Positions 42,492-51,497 of a DNA stretch of 64,000 bases are shown one piece after another (the stretch's first letter is position 1; every line of letters starts with the position of its first letter). Source of the DNA: JASHSH01 sp036490215 (lineage in GTDB: Bacteria; Pseudomonadota; Alphaproteobacteria; Rhodospirillales; Magnetospirillaceae); assembly GCA_036490215.1 (NCBI GenBank), contig DASXEH010000017.1, positions 1 to 64,000 on the forward strand, given 5' to 3'. The translations under genes were made by a program, and so were the position numbers. The notes under the pieces are model-generated. The model was given only the letters and a program-made list of their open reading frames with translations, was not told where the DNA came from and made no database searches.

Positions 42492-42580
42492 ACCCCCCCT
42501 CGATCCTCCCCCTCAAGGGGGGAGGAAGCCATCAGCGTGAATCCCTTCCCCCCTTGAGGGGGAAGGTTAGGATGGGGGGT
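42492..42580. repeat. Palindromic CCTCCCCCTCAAGGGGGG-type repeat
   Basis: Two hairpins (CCTCCCCCTCAAGGGGGGAGG and CTTCCCCCCTTGAGGGGGAAG) lie within inverted outer ends ACCCCCC (42492-42498) and GGGGGGT (42574-42580). It separates the converging epmB and mtgA and may act as a bidirectional stop, though without T runs. Confidence 0.65.
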
Positions 42581-42610
42581 GGATCCTCATCAGCATGGCG
42601 CAGCTGGACT

Positions 42611-43249
42611 TCACTTCAAACAGTCGAGATACCCGTCGAGCTTGTCGATCCGCCCGGCGATGGTGCCGGCGCGTTCGGCGATGTAGTGGGTCGGTTTGGC
42701 CGGCGACCAGCGCCGCGGGTTGGGCAGCACGGCCGCCATCAAGCCAGCGTCGTGGCGCGACAGGCGTGCGGCATCGATATGGAAGAACGTACGCGATGCC
42801 GCCTCGGCGCCATAGATGCCGTCGCCCCATTCGACGATATTGAGATAGACCTCGATGATGCGTTTTTTCGGCCAGAGGAAATCGATGGTCAGCGCCAGCG
42901 GCGCTTCGATGCCCTTGCGGATGAAACCGCCGCCCGGCCAGAGAAAGAGATTTCGTGCCACCTGCATGGTGATGGTGCTGGCGCCGCGCAGGCGCCCATC
43001 GTCCTCGTAATCCTCGACCGCGTCGGACACCGCATCCCAATCGATGCCGTGATGGATGCAGAAGCGATTGTCTTCCGAGGCGATCACCGCACGCGGCAGC
43101 TCGCGCGAGATCGAGGTGAGCGGCACCCACTGGCGCTCGATCCGGCCTTCGACCGGATAGCGAATCAGCATCAAAGGTGTGAACGGCGGATCGATCCAGC
43201 GGTAGAGGACGATCAGAAGCAGCCAGAGCGCGATGATTGCGCCCACCAC
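42611..43249 (-). CDS. mtgA: Monofunctional biosynthetic peptidoglycan transglycosylase
   Basis: GT51-family glycan polymerase anchored by one N-terminal helix (GAIIALWLLLIVLYRW). It polymerises lipid II without a transpeptidase domain. Motif 1 ASEDNRFCIHHGIDWDAV contains the catalytic Glu, and motif 2 is GASTITMQVARNLFLWPG; KKRIIEVYLNIVEWGDGIYG is also present. The GTG at 43249 leaves no cytoplasmic basic segment. The frame is open further upstream and reads RPRVRRTLRIAVRVV, as expected for MtgA, but without ATG, GTG or TTG; a CTG or ATT start upstream is possible. Confidence 0.92.
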   Translation of the reverse strand: MVGAIIALWLLLIVLYRWIDPPFTPLMLIRYPVEGRIERQWVPLTSISRELPRAVIASEDNRFCIHHGIDWDAVSDAVEDYEDDGRLRGASTITMQVARNLFLWPGGGFIRKGIEAPLALTIDFLWPKKRIIEVYLNIVEWGDGIYGAEAASRTFFHIDAARLSRHDAGLMAAVLPNPRRWSPAKPTHYIAERAGTIAGRIDKLDGYLDCLK

Positions 43250-43442
43250 GCGAACGGCAATCCGCAGCGTCCGTCTGACCCTCGGCCGGGAGAAGATGCC
43301 AGACAGAATGCCCTCGATTGCTCTTACGTTCGGGGCAGGACAATACCGCCGCCAGGCGTCCCGGCATAGGGAGGCCTGTAGGATGGTCGCAGGAATGAAA
43401 CGACAATCGGCGAGGACGGCCGGCCACTAAGGCCGCCCGGAT

Positions 43443-43607
43443 TTAGGCGGCTTTGACTGGCGCGTTGAAATTCGCGAGATCGGCCTCGACCTCGGCTTCC
43501 GCCTGGGCCAGACGCAATTCCAGATCCTGACGCTTGGCCTCATTCGGCTCGTCGGCGATCAGCAGACGAAACCACGCGATATTGGAAATCTTCAACCAGG
43601 TGGGCAT
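43443..43607 (-). CDS. Small conserved-looking protein of unknown function
   Basis: I do not recognise it. The ATG at 43607 gives 54 residues beginning MPTWLKISNIAWFRLLIADE, followed by a charged helix (KRQDLELRLAQAEAEVEADL) and ending NAPVKAA. An upstream start at 43676 adds an Arg/Phe-rich stretch that looks non-coding. It lies downstream of the GST gene on the same strand after about 100 bases. A single amphipathic helix is the only visible structure. It may be real but the support is thin. Confidence 0.4.
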   Translation of the reverse strand: MPTWLKISNIAWFRLLIADEPNEAKRQDLELRLAQAEAEVEADLANFNAPVKAA

Positions 43608-43712
43608 CACTCGGAACCTAAAACACTTGGGCCTGAAACCATCGTAGGGACGAATGGTTAGCGAAGTGCTAACCACCCACCGCCCGATTTAAGGCGCGAC
43701 TGCATACACGAA

Positions 43713-44327
43713 TTAGGTTCCGTAGGGGCCGATTTTCAGCCCCGTCTCCACGCGCTTCACCCATGCTGAAACCTCAGGCCATTGCCCCAGCTCATAGCCG
43801 CCCTCGTGGGCCATGCGCGTGTAGGCAACTAGGGCCACATCGGCCAGAGTCAGTGTCTCGGCGACGAAAAACAGCTGGTTTTCAAGGTGCTTCTCCATGA
43901 TCGACAACGCCCGCTCACCCTTCTTTTTGAGCGCGGGATCGATCTTGTCCTCGGGCATTTTGAGGAAGGTCAGCATGAACCGCCGGACGGCAATCGCCGA
44001 TTCATGGCTGTATTGCTCCCAGAACAGCCATTGATCCATGACTGCACGCTCGTAGCGACTGCCGGGGATCAGGTCCGAGCCTTCGGCCAGATAGCGCATG
44101 ATCGCGTTCGATTCGGAGAGCACGCCGCCATCGGGGAACTGGACGATCGGCACCTGGCCGGCGGGGTTCAGCGTCAGGAAGGCCGGTGCGCGCGTGTCCT
44201 TTTTCAGCACGCTGGTCTCGATCCATTTGTAGCCGACGCCGAGATAGTCGGCGACGAACCGAACCTTGTGGCAGTTGCCGGAGATCGAGTCGCCGTAGAG
44301 GAGGAGTTGTCCGATTTGGTTGGCCAT
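43713..44327 (-). CDS. Glutathione S-transferase
   Basis: Protein of 204 residues with the thioredoxin-fold GST N-domain (LLLYGDSISGNCHKVRFVAD, NPAGQVPIVQFPDGGVLSES then NAIMRYL) and a helical C-domain ending LADVALVAYTRMAHEGGYEL. The cis-Pro of QVPIVQ and the ES pair that bind glutathione are present. It starts 2 bases after the FMN reductase stop, so both form one operon, suggesting a detoxification or redox role. The substrate is unknown. Confidence 0.92.
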   Translation of the reverse strand: MANQIGQLLLYGDSISGNCHKVRFVADYLGVGYKWIETSVLKKDTRAPAFLTLNPAGQVPIVQFPDGGVLSESNAIMRYLAEGSDLIPGSRYERAVMDQWLFWEQYSHESAIAVRRFMLTFLKMPEDKIDPALKKKGERALSIMEKHLENQLFFVAETLTLADVALVAYTRMAHEGGYELGQWPEVSAWVKRVETGLKIGPYGT

Positions 44328-44329
44328 GG

Positions 44330-44893
44330 CTATGCGCCGATCTTCCGCGTCCAGTGGTCGAGCGACACCAGCAACTGGCCGATGAAGGTCTTGGTGGCCT
44401 CGTCCGTCAGGTTGCCTTCGGCATCGAATTTCGTATGGGCCATGCCGATAAACACCTCCGGCTTGTTGACCGGATGCATATCGAGGAACACGCAGGTCTG
44501 CCGCAGGTGGTACTGCGCCCGCGCGGTGCCCAGCGGCCCGCCGGATGCGCCCATGATGCCGACCGGCTTGCCTGCGAAACCCTTGTTGGGGTCGCGCGAG
44601 AACCAGTCGATCGCGTTCTTCAGCCCGCCCGGGATCGAGAAATTGTATTCGGGCGTGACGAACAGGATGGCATCGGCCGCCGTCACCTTGTCGATCAGCT
44701 CCTGCACCGCTGGCGGTGGTATGGTCATATCGGCGTTGTAGACGGGCAGCGGGGCGATATCGAACGTCTCGATGGTCATGCTTGCGGGCGCAAGTGCGAT
44801 GGCCGCCCGCAGCGCGGCCTTGTTATAGGACCCGGCCCGCAAGCTCCCGGCAATGCCGAGAACCCGAATGGGGCGCGCGGAATCATGGCTCAT
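44330..44893 (-). CDS. NADPH-dependent FMN reductase
   Basis: Flavodoxin-fold oxidoreductase of 187 residues from ATG 44893, preceded by GAGGAT. The FMN phosphate loop is GIAGSLRAGSYNKAALRA and the family motif TPEYNFSIPGGLKNAIDW follows. Members (ChrR/YieF, azoreductase-like) reduce FMN, quinones or chromate with NAD(P)H. A much longer open frame extends to 46039, but it is antisense to efp and suhB and is not coding. It is first in an operon with the GST. Confidence 0.92.
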   Translation of the reverse strand: MSHDSARPIRVLGIAGSLRAGSYNKAALRAAIALAPASMTIETFDIAPLPVYNADMTIPPPAVQELIDKVTAADAILFVTPEYNFSIPGGLKNAIDWFSRDPNKGFAGKPVGIMGASGGPLGTARAQYHLRQTCVFLDMHPVNKPEVFIGMAHTKFDAEGNLTDEATKTFIGQLLVSLDHWTRKIGA

Positions 44894-45030
44894 GGTGAAA
44901 TCCTCACAGAGCAGACTGCCGTGGGTTGATCCCCACAAGCGATTGATATGCTTAAGCCTTAGCCAATCCCGAAAACGGAGGCAAGATGCTGCCGCTGCGC
45001 CAAGGCCTTGTGCCCTAAACAGGGTTGATT

Positions 45031-45059
45031 TTGTTGCCTCTACCGGCCCGAACTGATAG
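45031..45059 (+). promoter_or_regulatory. Candidate efp promoter
   Basis: TTGTTG (45031-45036) and TGATAG (45054-45059) are spaced by 17 bases and lie 38 bases before the efp start. The match to consensus is moderate. Confidence 0.35.
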
Positions 45060-45097
45060 GTTCCGCGCCTGTTTTTCCCGCCCTTCGGAATTCCCCC

Positions 45098-45661
45098 ATG
45101 AAGATCAATGCGAACCTGATCCGTCCCGGCAATATCCTTGAGCACAATAACAAGCAGTGGGTTGTGCTCAAGATCCAGCTGATCCAGCCCGGCAAGGGCG
45201 GCGCTTTCATTGCCGTCGACATGCGCGATGTGCGCACTGGCATCAAGACGAACGAACGCTGGCGGACAGCCGATACGGTGGAGCGCCTTCAGGCCGAAGA
45301 GCGCGAATGCACCTATCTGTTCGGCGATGCCGACGCGATCACCTTCATGGATAGCGAATCGTTCGAGCAATTCTCGCTGCCGCGCGACGTGGTGGGCGAA
45401 CCCGCCGCGTTCCTCCAGGACGGCATGGTCTGCACCGTGGACCTGATCGAAGGCTCTCCCATTTCCGTCACGCTTCCCGACAAGGTCGTGATGCAGGTGG
45501 TCGAGGCCGATCCGGTCGTGAAGGGCCAAACCGCCGCCTCGTCCTATAAGCCGGGCGTGCTTGAGAATGGCGTGCGCGTCATGATCCCACCCTTCATCGA
45601 GACCGGCACCAAGATCGTCGTCAACACTGCCGACTCGACCTACGTGGAGCGGGCGAAGTAA
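45098..45661 (+). CDS. efp: Translation elongation factor P
   Basis: EF-P, 187 residues, which enters the ribosomal E site and relieves stalling at polyproline. The loop PGKGGAF carries Lys33, the residue that EpmA modifies; bacteria using the arginine-rhamnose route have Arg there, so the Lys agrees with epmA and epmB at 40.3-42.5 kb. The C-terminal OB domain ends GTKIVVNTADSTYVERAK. The giant surface protein nearby has long Pro runs that would require EF-P. suhB follows 12 bases downstream. Confidence 0.97.
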   Translation: MKINANLIRPGNILEHNNKQWVVLKIQLIQPGKGGAFIAVDMRDVRTGIKTNERWRTADTVERLQAEERECTYLFGDADAITFMDSESFEQFSLPRDVVGEPAAFLQDGMVCTVDLIEGSPISVTLPDKVVMQVVEADPVVKGQTAASSYKPGVLENGVRVMIPPFIETGTKIVVNTADSTYVERAK

Positions 45662-45673
45662 GGGCATCCATCC

Positions 45674-46471
45674 ATGCCCGCCCAGATCTCGCCGCTGATT
45701 TCCGTGATGACCGGCGCCGCCCGCAAAGCGGCGAAGGGCCTGCTGCGCGATTTCGGCGAGGTCGAACAGCTTCAGGTATCGCGCAAAGGCCCCGCCGATT
45801 TCGTCTCGGCTGCCGATCACCGTGTCGAGGCGTCGCTGCTGCGCGAGCTGCGCAAGGCGCGGCCCGGCTTCGGCTTCCTGTTCGAGGAACAGGGCGCGCA
45901 GCCCGGCGAGGACCCATCGAACGTGTGGGTGATCGATCCGCTGGACGGCACTACCAACTTCCTTCACGGCATCCCGCATTTCTGCATCTCGATCGGCCTG
46001 CTGCGCGCCGGCCTGCCTTATGCCGGCGTGATCTATCATCCGATCTCGGATGAGATGTACTGGGCCGAGGCCGGCACCGGCGCTTGGATGAACAACAACC
46101 GTCTACGCGTCTCGGCGCGGCGGAACATGGAAGAATGCGTGTTCGGCACCGGCTTCCCCTATAAGGGCCGCCCGACCATGGGTATCGCCATGCGTCAGGT
46201 TGAGCCCGTGTTGAAGGAATGCGCCGGCGTGCGCCGCATGGGTGCCGCTGCGCTCGACCTCGCCTATGTCGCCTCGGGCCGTTTCGACGGGTTCTGGGAA
46301 TTGGACCTGAAGCCCTGGGACATCTGTGCGGGCATCGTGCTGGTGCGCGAAGCCGGCGGACTGGTGACCGAGCTCTATAACAAGCCGGATGTGATGACCA
46401 CCGGCAGCATTCTGGCCGCCAACGAATATCTGCATGGGCCTTTAGGGAACATCATCCGCGCAGTAACCTGA
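45674..46471 (+). CDS. suhB: Inositol-1-monophosphatase family protein SuhB
   Basis: Mg-dependent sugar phosphatase of 265 residues. Metal-binding motif 1 is WVIDPLDGTTNFLHGIPHF and motif 2 is LKPWDICAGIVLVREAGG; FLFEEQG supplies the metal-binding Glu. In other proteobacteria SuhB also takes part in rRNA antitermination. It is probably cotranscribed with efp, a common alphaproteobacterial neighbour. Confidence 0.94.
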   Translation: MPAQISPLISVMTGAARKAAKGLLRDFGEVEQLQVSRKGPADFVSAADHRVEASLLRELRKARPGFGFLFEEQGAQPGEDPSNVWVIDPLDGTTNFLHGIPHFCISIGLLRAGLPYAGVIYHPISDEMYWAEAGTGAWMNNNRLRVSARRNMEECVFGTGFPYKGRPTMGIAMRQVEPVLKECAGVRRMGAAALDLAYVASGRFDGFWELDLKPWDICAGIVLVREAGGLVTELYNKPDVMTTGSILAANEYLHGPLGNIIRAVT

Positions 46472-46519
46472 CGCGTTGGCCTGATAGTCCCGGGACAAGT
46501 TTGGGATTGGGGAATCGCC

Positions 46520-47437
46520 ATGGGGAAGCCGCAAAGCGCCGTTCTCAACAAGTCCGGTCACTACGGACTTTATCTGACACTGACCCTCAAGCGTAACGCG
46601 CCGCTCGGTGCCGTGCGCAAAGCCTGCGCCGGCCTGCCCGCCCTCACCACCGATATCGCCCGCCAGATGGGCGAGAAGAAGCTCCATAGCGCCGTCTCGT
46701 TCGGCGCACGGGCCTGGCCGAAACTGTTCAAGTCGCCCGCGCCCGCCGGCCTGGTGCCGTTCCGCGCGATCAAGGACGGGCCACGCGAGATGCCCGCCAC
46801 GCCCGGCGACATCTTCGTCCATATCCATTCCGAGCATCACTTCGCCAACTTCCACCTCGCCCGGCTGTTCATGGCGCAGGTCCGCGCGAGTACCAATCTG
46901 GTCGAGGAGATCCACGGCTTCCGCAATTTCGAAGAGCGCGATCTGATTGGCTTCGTCGACGGCACCGAGAACCCGACCGGCGATGACCGCGTCGAGGCCG
47001 TGATCGTCGGCAAGGAAAACAAGGACTACGCCGGCGGCGCTTTCGTCAGCGTGCAACGCTTCGTTCACAATCTCGGTCTCTGGGAAAAGCAGGCGATCAA
47101 GAAGCAGGAAAACACGCTCGGCCGCACCAAGAAGACCAATATCGAAATGGACGACGCCACCAAGCCCGCCAGCGCCCATATCGCGCGGGTGGTGATGGAG
47201 GAAAACGGCAAGGAACTCGAGATTCTGCGCCAGGGCTTGCCCTATGGCACCACCGGCGAGGCGGGCATTAATTTCATCGCCTATGTGCGCAATCCGGCGG
47301 TCTATCGGCGTATGTTGGGTCGGATGATGCATCCCGACGCCCACGGCCACTACGATCATCTTCTGAATTTCACCAAGCCTGTGACCGGGACCAATTATTT
47401 TGCCCCGTCGCTCGAGGTTTTGAAGCGGCTGGCCTAG
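46520..47437 (+). CDS. Dyp-type heme peroxidase
   Basis: Protein of 305 residues of the dye-decolorising peroxidase family. The signature GFVDGTENPTGD contains the catalytic Asp, and FVSVQRFVHNLGLWEKQ and MMHPDAHGHYDHLLNFT are typical of the YfeX-like subgroup. The proximal heme His is likely in SAHIARV. There is no Tat signal, so it is cytoplasmic. It starts 48 bases after suhB. Confidence 0.9.
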   Translation: MGKPQSAVLNKSGHYGLYLTLTLKRNAPLGAVRKACAGLPALTTDIARQMGEKKLHSAVSFGARAWPKLFKSPAPAGLVPFRAIKDGPREMPATPGDIFVHIHSEHHFANFHLARLFMAQVRASTNLVEEIHGFRNFEERDLIGFVDGTENPTGDDRVEAVIVGKENKDYAGGAFVSVQRFVHNLGLWEKQAIKKQENTLGRTKKTNIEMDDATKPASAHIARVVMEENGKELEILRQGLPYGTTGEAGINFIAYVRNPAVYRRMLGRMMHPDAHGHYDHLLNFTKPVTGTNYFAPSLEVLKRLA

Positions 47438-47497
47438 CCGGGTTGATCGACGAGTTTATTACCGCTTGGGGCACAGAATGGCCCTTGGCGTAAACGA

Positions 47498-47526
47498 TTG
47501 CCCTCGTTTTTGCTGCGGGATAGTGT
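47498..47526 (+). promoter_or_regulatory. Candidate gap promoter
   Basis: TTGCCC (47498-47503) and TAGTGT (47521-47526) have a 17-base spacer. An inverted repeat CGCCCC-A-GGGGCG (47534-47546) lies at the expected transcription start and could be an operator or leader hairpin. Confidence 0.35.
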
Positions 47527-47593
47527 GCCTCCTCGCCCCAGGGGCGGTTGGCCTTTGCCGAGCAAATGGCCCCGGAAAGATCGGAGGAAAAAT

Positions 47594-48601
47594 ATGACCG
47601 TTCGCGTTGCCATTAATGGATTCGGCCGTATCGGCCGTCTCGTCATGCGCGCCATCGCCGAGTCGAAGCGCACCGATATCGAAGTCGTCGGTATCAACGA
47701 CCTGGGTTCGGCCGCGGCCAACGCGCACCTGCTGAAGCATGACTCGGTCCATGGCAGCTTCCCCGGCGAGATTTCCGTAACCGGCGACGCGATGATCGTG
47801 GGCGGCCACAGCGCCAAGGTGACGGCAGAGAAAGACCCGACCAAGCTGCCGTGGAAAGACCTCGGCGTCGATGTCGCTCTGGAATGCACCGGCATCTTCA
47901 CCAGCAAGGACAAGGCCTCGTTGCATCTGACGGCCGGCGCCAAGCGCGTGCTGGTCTCGGCCCCGGCCGACGGCGCCGACCTTACGGTTGTCTACGGCGT
48001 CAACCATCAGCTGCTGAAGCCCGAGCACAAGATCATCTCGAACGGCTCCTGCACCACCAACTGCCTGGCCCCGGTGGCCAAGGTGCTGAACGATCTGGCC
48101 GGCATCGAGCACGGCTTCATGACCACCGTGCACGCCTACACCGGCGACCAAAGCACCGTGGACACGCTGCACAAGGATCTGCGCCGCGCCCGCGCCTCGG
48201 CACTCTCGATGATCCCGAGCACGACCGGCGCCGCCAAGGCGATCGGCCTGGTGATCCCGGAACTGGCTGGCAAGCTCGACGGCACCGCGGTTCGCGTGCC
48301 CACGCCGAACGTCTCGATGATCGACCTCAAGGTCGTCACCAAGCGGAAGGTGACGGTGGACGAGATCAACGCAGCGATGTCCGCGGCGGCCAACGGCCCG
48401 CTCAAGGGCGTGCTGGGCGCGACCAAGGAAGAACTGGTCTCGGTCGACTTCAACCACAACCCGGCGTCCTCGACCTTCGACCTCACCCAGACCAGGGTGA
48501 TCGACGGCACCTTCGTGCGCGTGCTGTCCTGGTACGACAACGAATGGGGCTTCTCGAACCGCATGGGCGACGTGGCCGTTCTGGTCGCCGCGCTCGGCTG
48601 A
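47594..48601 (+). CDS. gap: Type I glyceraldehyde-3-phosphate dehydrogenase
   Basis: Glycolytic and gluconeogenic enzyme of 335 residues. The N-terminal Rossmann motif is VAINGFGRIGRLVMRAI; the active-site Cys153 lies in SNGSCTTNCLAP, and WYDNEWGFSNRM closes the family pattern. The start is ATG 47594 with GGAGGAAAAAT before it; an upstream in-frame start at 47498 is rejected. pgk follows 16 bases later in the usual gap-pgk operon. Confidence 0.97.
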   Translation: MTVRVAINGFGRIGRLVMRAIAESKRTDIEVVGINDLGSAAANAHLLKHDSVHGSFPGEISVTGDAMIVGGHSAKVTAEKDPTKLPWKDLGVDVALECTGIFTSKDKASLHLTAGAKRVLVSAPADGADLTVVYGVNHQLLKPEHKIISNGSCTTNCLAPVAKVLNDLAGIEHGFMTTVHAYTGDQSTVDTLHKDLRRARASALSMIPSTTGAAKAIGLVIPELAGKLDGTAVRVPTPNVSMIDLKVVTKRKVTVDEINAAMSAAANGPLKGVLGATKEELVSVDFNHNPASSTFDLTQTRVIDGTFVRVLSWYDNEWGFSNRMGDVAVLVAALG

Positions 48602-48617
48602 TCGGGAGCACGTACAC

Positions 48618-49808
48618 ATGGCCGCGTTCCGTACGCTCGATGCGTTGAATCCCGCCGGCAAGCGGGTGGTGCTGCGTTCCGACCTCAACGTCCCTGCAAA
48701 GGACGGCAAGGTCACCGACACCACGCGCATCGACCGTTCGGCCGCGACCATCAAGGAACTGGCCGATAAGGGTGGCCGCGTCATCGTGATCACCCATTTC
48801 GGCCGGCCCAAGGGCCGCGAGGCCAAGTACAGCCAGAAGCTCCTGGTCGAGCCGCTGGCCAAGGCGCTGGGCAAGCCGGTGGTCTGGGCCGACGACGTGA
48901 TCGGGCCCGACGCGGAGAAGGCCGTGGCCGCGCTCAAGGATGGTCAGGTTTTGCTGACCGAGAACATCCGCTTCCATGCCGGCGAGGAAGGCAATGACGC
49001 CGAATTCGCCAAGGCGCTGGCGAAGCTGGGCGACGTCTATGTCAATGATGCCTTCGCCACCGCGCATCGCGCGCACGCTTCGACGGCGACCATCGCCAAA
49101 TACCTGCCCGCCTATGCCGGCCGCCTGATGCAGGCCGAGTTGGAAGCTCTGGGCAAGGCGCTCGATCAGCCGGTGCGGCCCGTGATCGCCATCGTCGGCG
49201 GCTCGAAGATTTCCACCAAGCTGGATTTGCTCGGCAATCTGTTGGGCAAGGTCGATACACTGGTGATCGGCGGCGGCATGGCCAATACCTTCCTCTTCGC
49301 CCAGGGCGTCGCGGTCGGCGCCTCACTCTGCGAGAAGGACATGGCCGATACTGCGCGCGAGATCATGAACAAGGCCAAGACCAGCGGGAAAACGATCCTG
49401 CTGCCCGAGGACGCCGTGGTCGCTGCCAAGCTCGAAGCGGGTGTGGCGAGCAAGACCGTCGCCATCAACGCCGTGCCGGCCGACCAGATGATTCTCGATG
49501 TCGGCCCGGCCACCGTGAAGGCCGTCAACGCGGCCCTCGAAACCGCGCGCACCTTGGTGTGGAATGGTCCGGTCGGGGCGTTCGAAACCGCGCCGTTCGA
49601 TATGGCGACCACCGCCACCGCCAAGGCCGCGGCGCAGCTGACGAAGGCGGGCAAGCTGCTCACTGTGGCCGGCGGCGGCGATACGGTGTCGGCTTTGGCC
49701 CATGCGGGGGTCGACAGCGATTTCTCCTACATCTCGACAGCCGGCGGGGCATTCCTCGAATGGCTCGAAGGCAAGGAGTTGCCGGGCGTCGCCGCTCTGC
49801 GGGGTTAG
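48618..49808 (+). CDS. pgk: Phosphoglycerate kinase
   Basis: Monomeric kinase of 396 residues, standard length, converting 1,3-bisphosphoglycerate and ADP to 3-phosphoglycerate and ATP. The family signature is VVLRSDLNVPAKDGKVTDTT; GGSKISTKLDLLGNLLGKVD and the nucleotide-binding TVAGGGDTVSALAHAG are present. It is cotranscribed with gap. A class I or II aldolase gene does not follow, as it often does in related genomes; a diguanylate cyclase gene does. Confidence 0.97.
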   Translation: MAAFRTLDALNPAGKRVVLRSDLNVPAKDGKVTDTTRIDRSAATIKELADKGGRVIVITHFGRPKGREAKYSQKLLVEPLAKALGKPVVWADDVIGPDAEKAVAALKDGQVLLTENIRFHAGEEGNDAEFAKALAKLGDVYVNDAFATAHRAHASTATIAKYLPAYAGRLMQAELEALGKALDQPVRPVIAIVGGSKISTKLDLLGNLLGKVDTLVIGGGMANTFLFAQGVAVGASLCEKDMADTAREIMNKAKTSGKTILLPEDAVVAAKLEAGVASKTVAINAVPADQMILDVGPATVKAVNAALETARTLVWNGPVGAFETAPFDMATTATAKAAAQLTKAGKLLTVAGGGDTVSALAHAGVDSDFSYISTAGGAFLEWLEGKELPGVAALRG

Positions 49809-49872
49809 GGACTTCTTTATCCGCTACGCCAGGGGGCCGTAGCGGACAACGCTTAGGAAAGCCAAGTTCGCG

Positions 49873-51342
49873 ATGTCTGCGCCAACCGTCAAATCGCTGG
49901 CCAAGCCCTTCGATCGCCGGTGGCTGATTGCCGTCGTTGCCGCGCTTTTGGCGATCGGCTTCGTCACCACCGCGATGCTCAGCTTCTCGGTATCGCGCGA
50001 CGCCTTGCGCGAGTCGATCACCCAGAGCGAATTGCCGCTGACCTCGGATACGATCTATTCGGAAATCCGCCGCGACCTGATCACGCCGATCCTGGTCTCA
50101 TCACTGATGGCCAACGATACCTTCGTGCGCGACTGGATCCTGGGCGGCGAAAAAGACGTCAATCAGATCGCCAAATATCTGACTTCGATCAAGGAGCGCT
50201 ATGGCACGACCTCGGCTTCGCTGACCACTGAGGCCACCCATACCTACTACTACCCTGGCGGCGTTCTCAAAAACGTCGACATGCGCAACTGGCGCGACGC
50301 CTGGTATTTTCGCGTGCGCCAGATGAAGGAAGACTACGAGATCAACGTCGACTTCGATCTCGCCAATAGCGATGCCTGGACGATCTTCATCAACTACCGC
50401 GTCTACGACTACGACCACAAATTCATCGGCGCGACCGGCGTCGGCCTGACATTCAACCAAGTCAACGCGATGATCGACAAATACGAAAGCCGGTATCACC
50501 GGCTGATCTATTTCGTCGATCATAACGGACGGGTGGTTCTGTCGGGCCACAACGCGCCGCCCACCGGCCAGGATATTCATGCCGTTCCGGGGCTGGACAA
50601 GATCGCCGACGGCGTTCTCAAGCCCGAGGGCGACAATTCATTTGAGTACAAGCTCAATGGGCAGACGCATCTGCTCAATGTGCGCTTCATTTCCGAGCTC
50701 AATTGGTATGTGTTTGTCGAACGTGTCGAGGACGAAGCTCTCGCGGGGGTGCGCCACGCTCTCTACTACAATCTGGCGATCGCGCTGATCGTCACGCTGA
50801 TCGTCGTCGCCCTGGTCGGCGCGACGATCATCTGGTATCAGCGCGGCCTTGAACGTGCCGCGGCGACCGACAAGCTCACCGGATTGGTCAATCGCCAGGC
50901 CTTCGACCTGCTGCTCGACCAAGGTATCAAGCATGCCCAGCGGGGGCGCACGCCGCTCTCGCTCCTGATGATCGACATCGACCACTTCAAATCGATCAAC
51001 GATAAATACGGGCATCTGGCCGGCGACAAGGTCATCCAAGATGTCGCGCAGGTGACGATGGCCGCGCTGCGTAAATCCGATGTGGTCTGCCGCTGGGGCG
51101 GCGAAGAATTCCTGGTGATGCTGGGCGATTGCGACCGCAACGCGGCCTATGCGCTGGCCGAGAAGGTCCGCCATCAGGTCGAGCAGCTGACGTCAGCCGA
51201 CCTCGCCGCGATCAAGACCACGGTCAGCCTGGGCACGACCCAGATGGAATCGATCGACACCGAGAACACGCTGCTGCAGCGGGTCGACGAAGCGCTCTAC
51301 GAAGCCAAGCGCGCTGGGCGCAATCGCACGATTCTCGCCTAA
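49873..51342 (+). CDS. Membrane diguanylate cyclase, dCache sensor plus GGEEF domain
   Basis: Protein of 489 residues. Two transmembrane helices (about 18-40 and 298-322) flank a periplasmic dCache-like sensor containing WRDAWYFRVR and WTIFINYRVYD. The cytoplasmic GGDEF domain (about 330-488) has the active motif GGEEF in RWGGEEFLVML and the inhibitory RxxD site (RKSD) five residues before it. The enzyme should therefore make c-di-GMP with product feedback. No EAL domain is present. The ligand is unknown. It follows pgk by 64 bases but may have its own promoter. Confidence 0.93.
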   Translation: MSAPTVKSLAKPFDRRWLIAVVAALLAIGFVTTAMLSFSVSRDALRESITQSELPLTSDTIYSEIRRDLITPILVSSLMANDTFVRDWILGGEKDVNQIAKYLTSIKERYGTTSASLTTEATHTYYYPGGVLKNVDMRNWRDAWYFRVRQMKEDYEINVDFDLANSDAWTIFINYRVYDYDHKFIGATGVGLTFNQVNAMIDKYESRYHRLIYFVDHNGRVVLSGHNAPPTGQDIHAVPGLDKIADGVLKPEGDNSFEYKLNGQTHLLNVRFISELNWYVFVERVEDEALAGVRHALYYNLAIALIVTLIVVALVGATIIWYQRGLERAAATDKLTGLVNRQAFDLLLDQGIKHAQRGRTPLSLLMIDIDHFKSINDKYGHLAGDKVIQDVAQVTMAALRKSDVVCRWGGEEFLVMLGDCDRNAAYALAEKVRHQVEQLTSADLAAIKTTVSLGTTQMESIDTENTLLQRVDEALYEAKRAGRNRTILA

Positions 51343-51460
51343 GCGACCGTCGCGGTTGCGCATAAATTCGGAATATTCTCTCAGTACCGGACCTTAAAAC
51401 GAGGCGTGTGATGGACGTCACATGCGAACACTTTAGATTTATATTTGATCTTTTCTCTAT

Positions 51461-51474
51461 TCGATAAATATCGA
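51461..51474. promoter_or_regulatory. Palindrome TCGATA-AA-TATCGA before the lipoprotein gene
   Basis: A perfect 6-bp inverted repeat with a 2-base centre lies in an AT-rich block (51420-51480), 24-37 bases before the lipoprotein start. It may be an operator near the transcription start; the regulator is unknown. Confidence 0.4.
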
Positions 51475-51497
51475 CTCTTCGGATAGGGGGAAAAATC

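Noticed and set aside
44894..46039. N-terminal extension of the FMN reductase frame
   Set aside because: It is antisense to efp and suhB; the reductase begins with a proper ribosome site at 44893.
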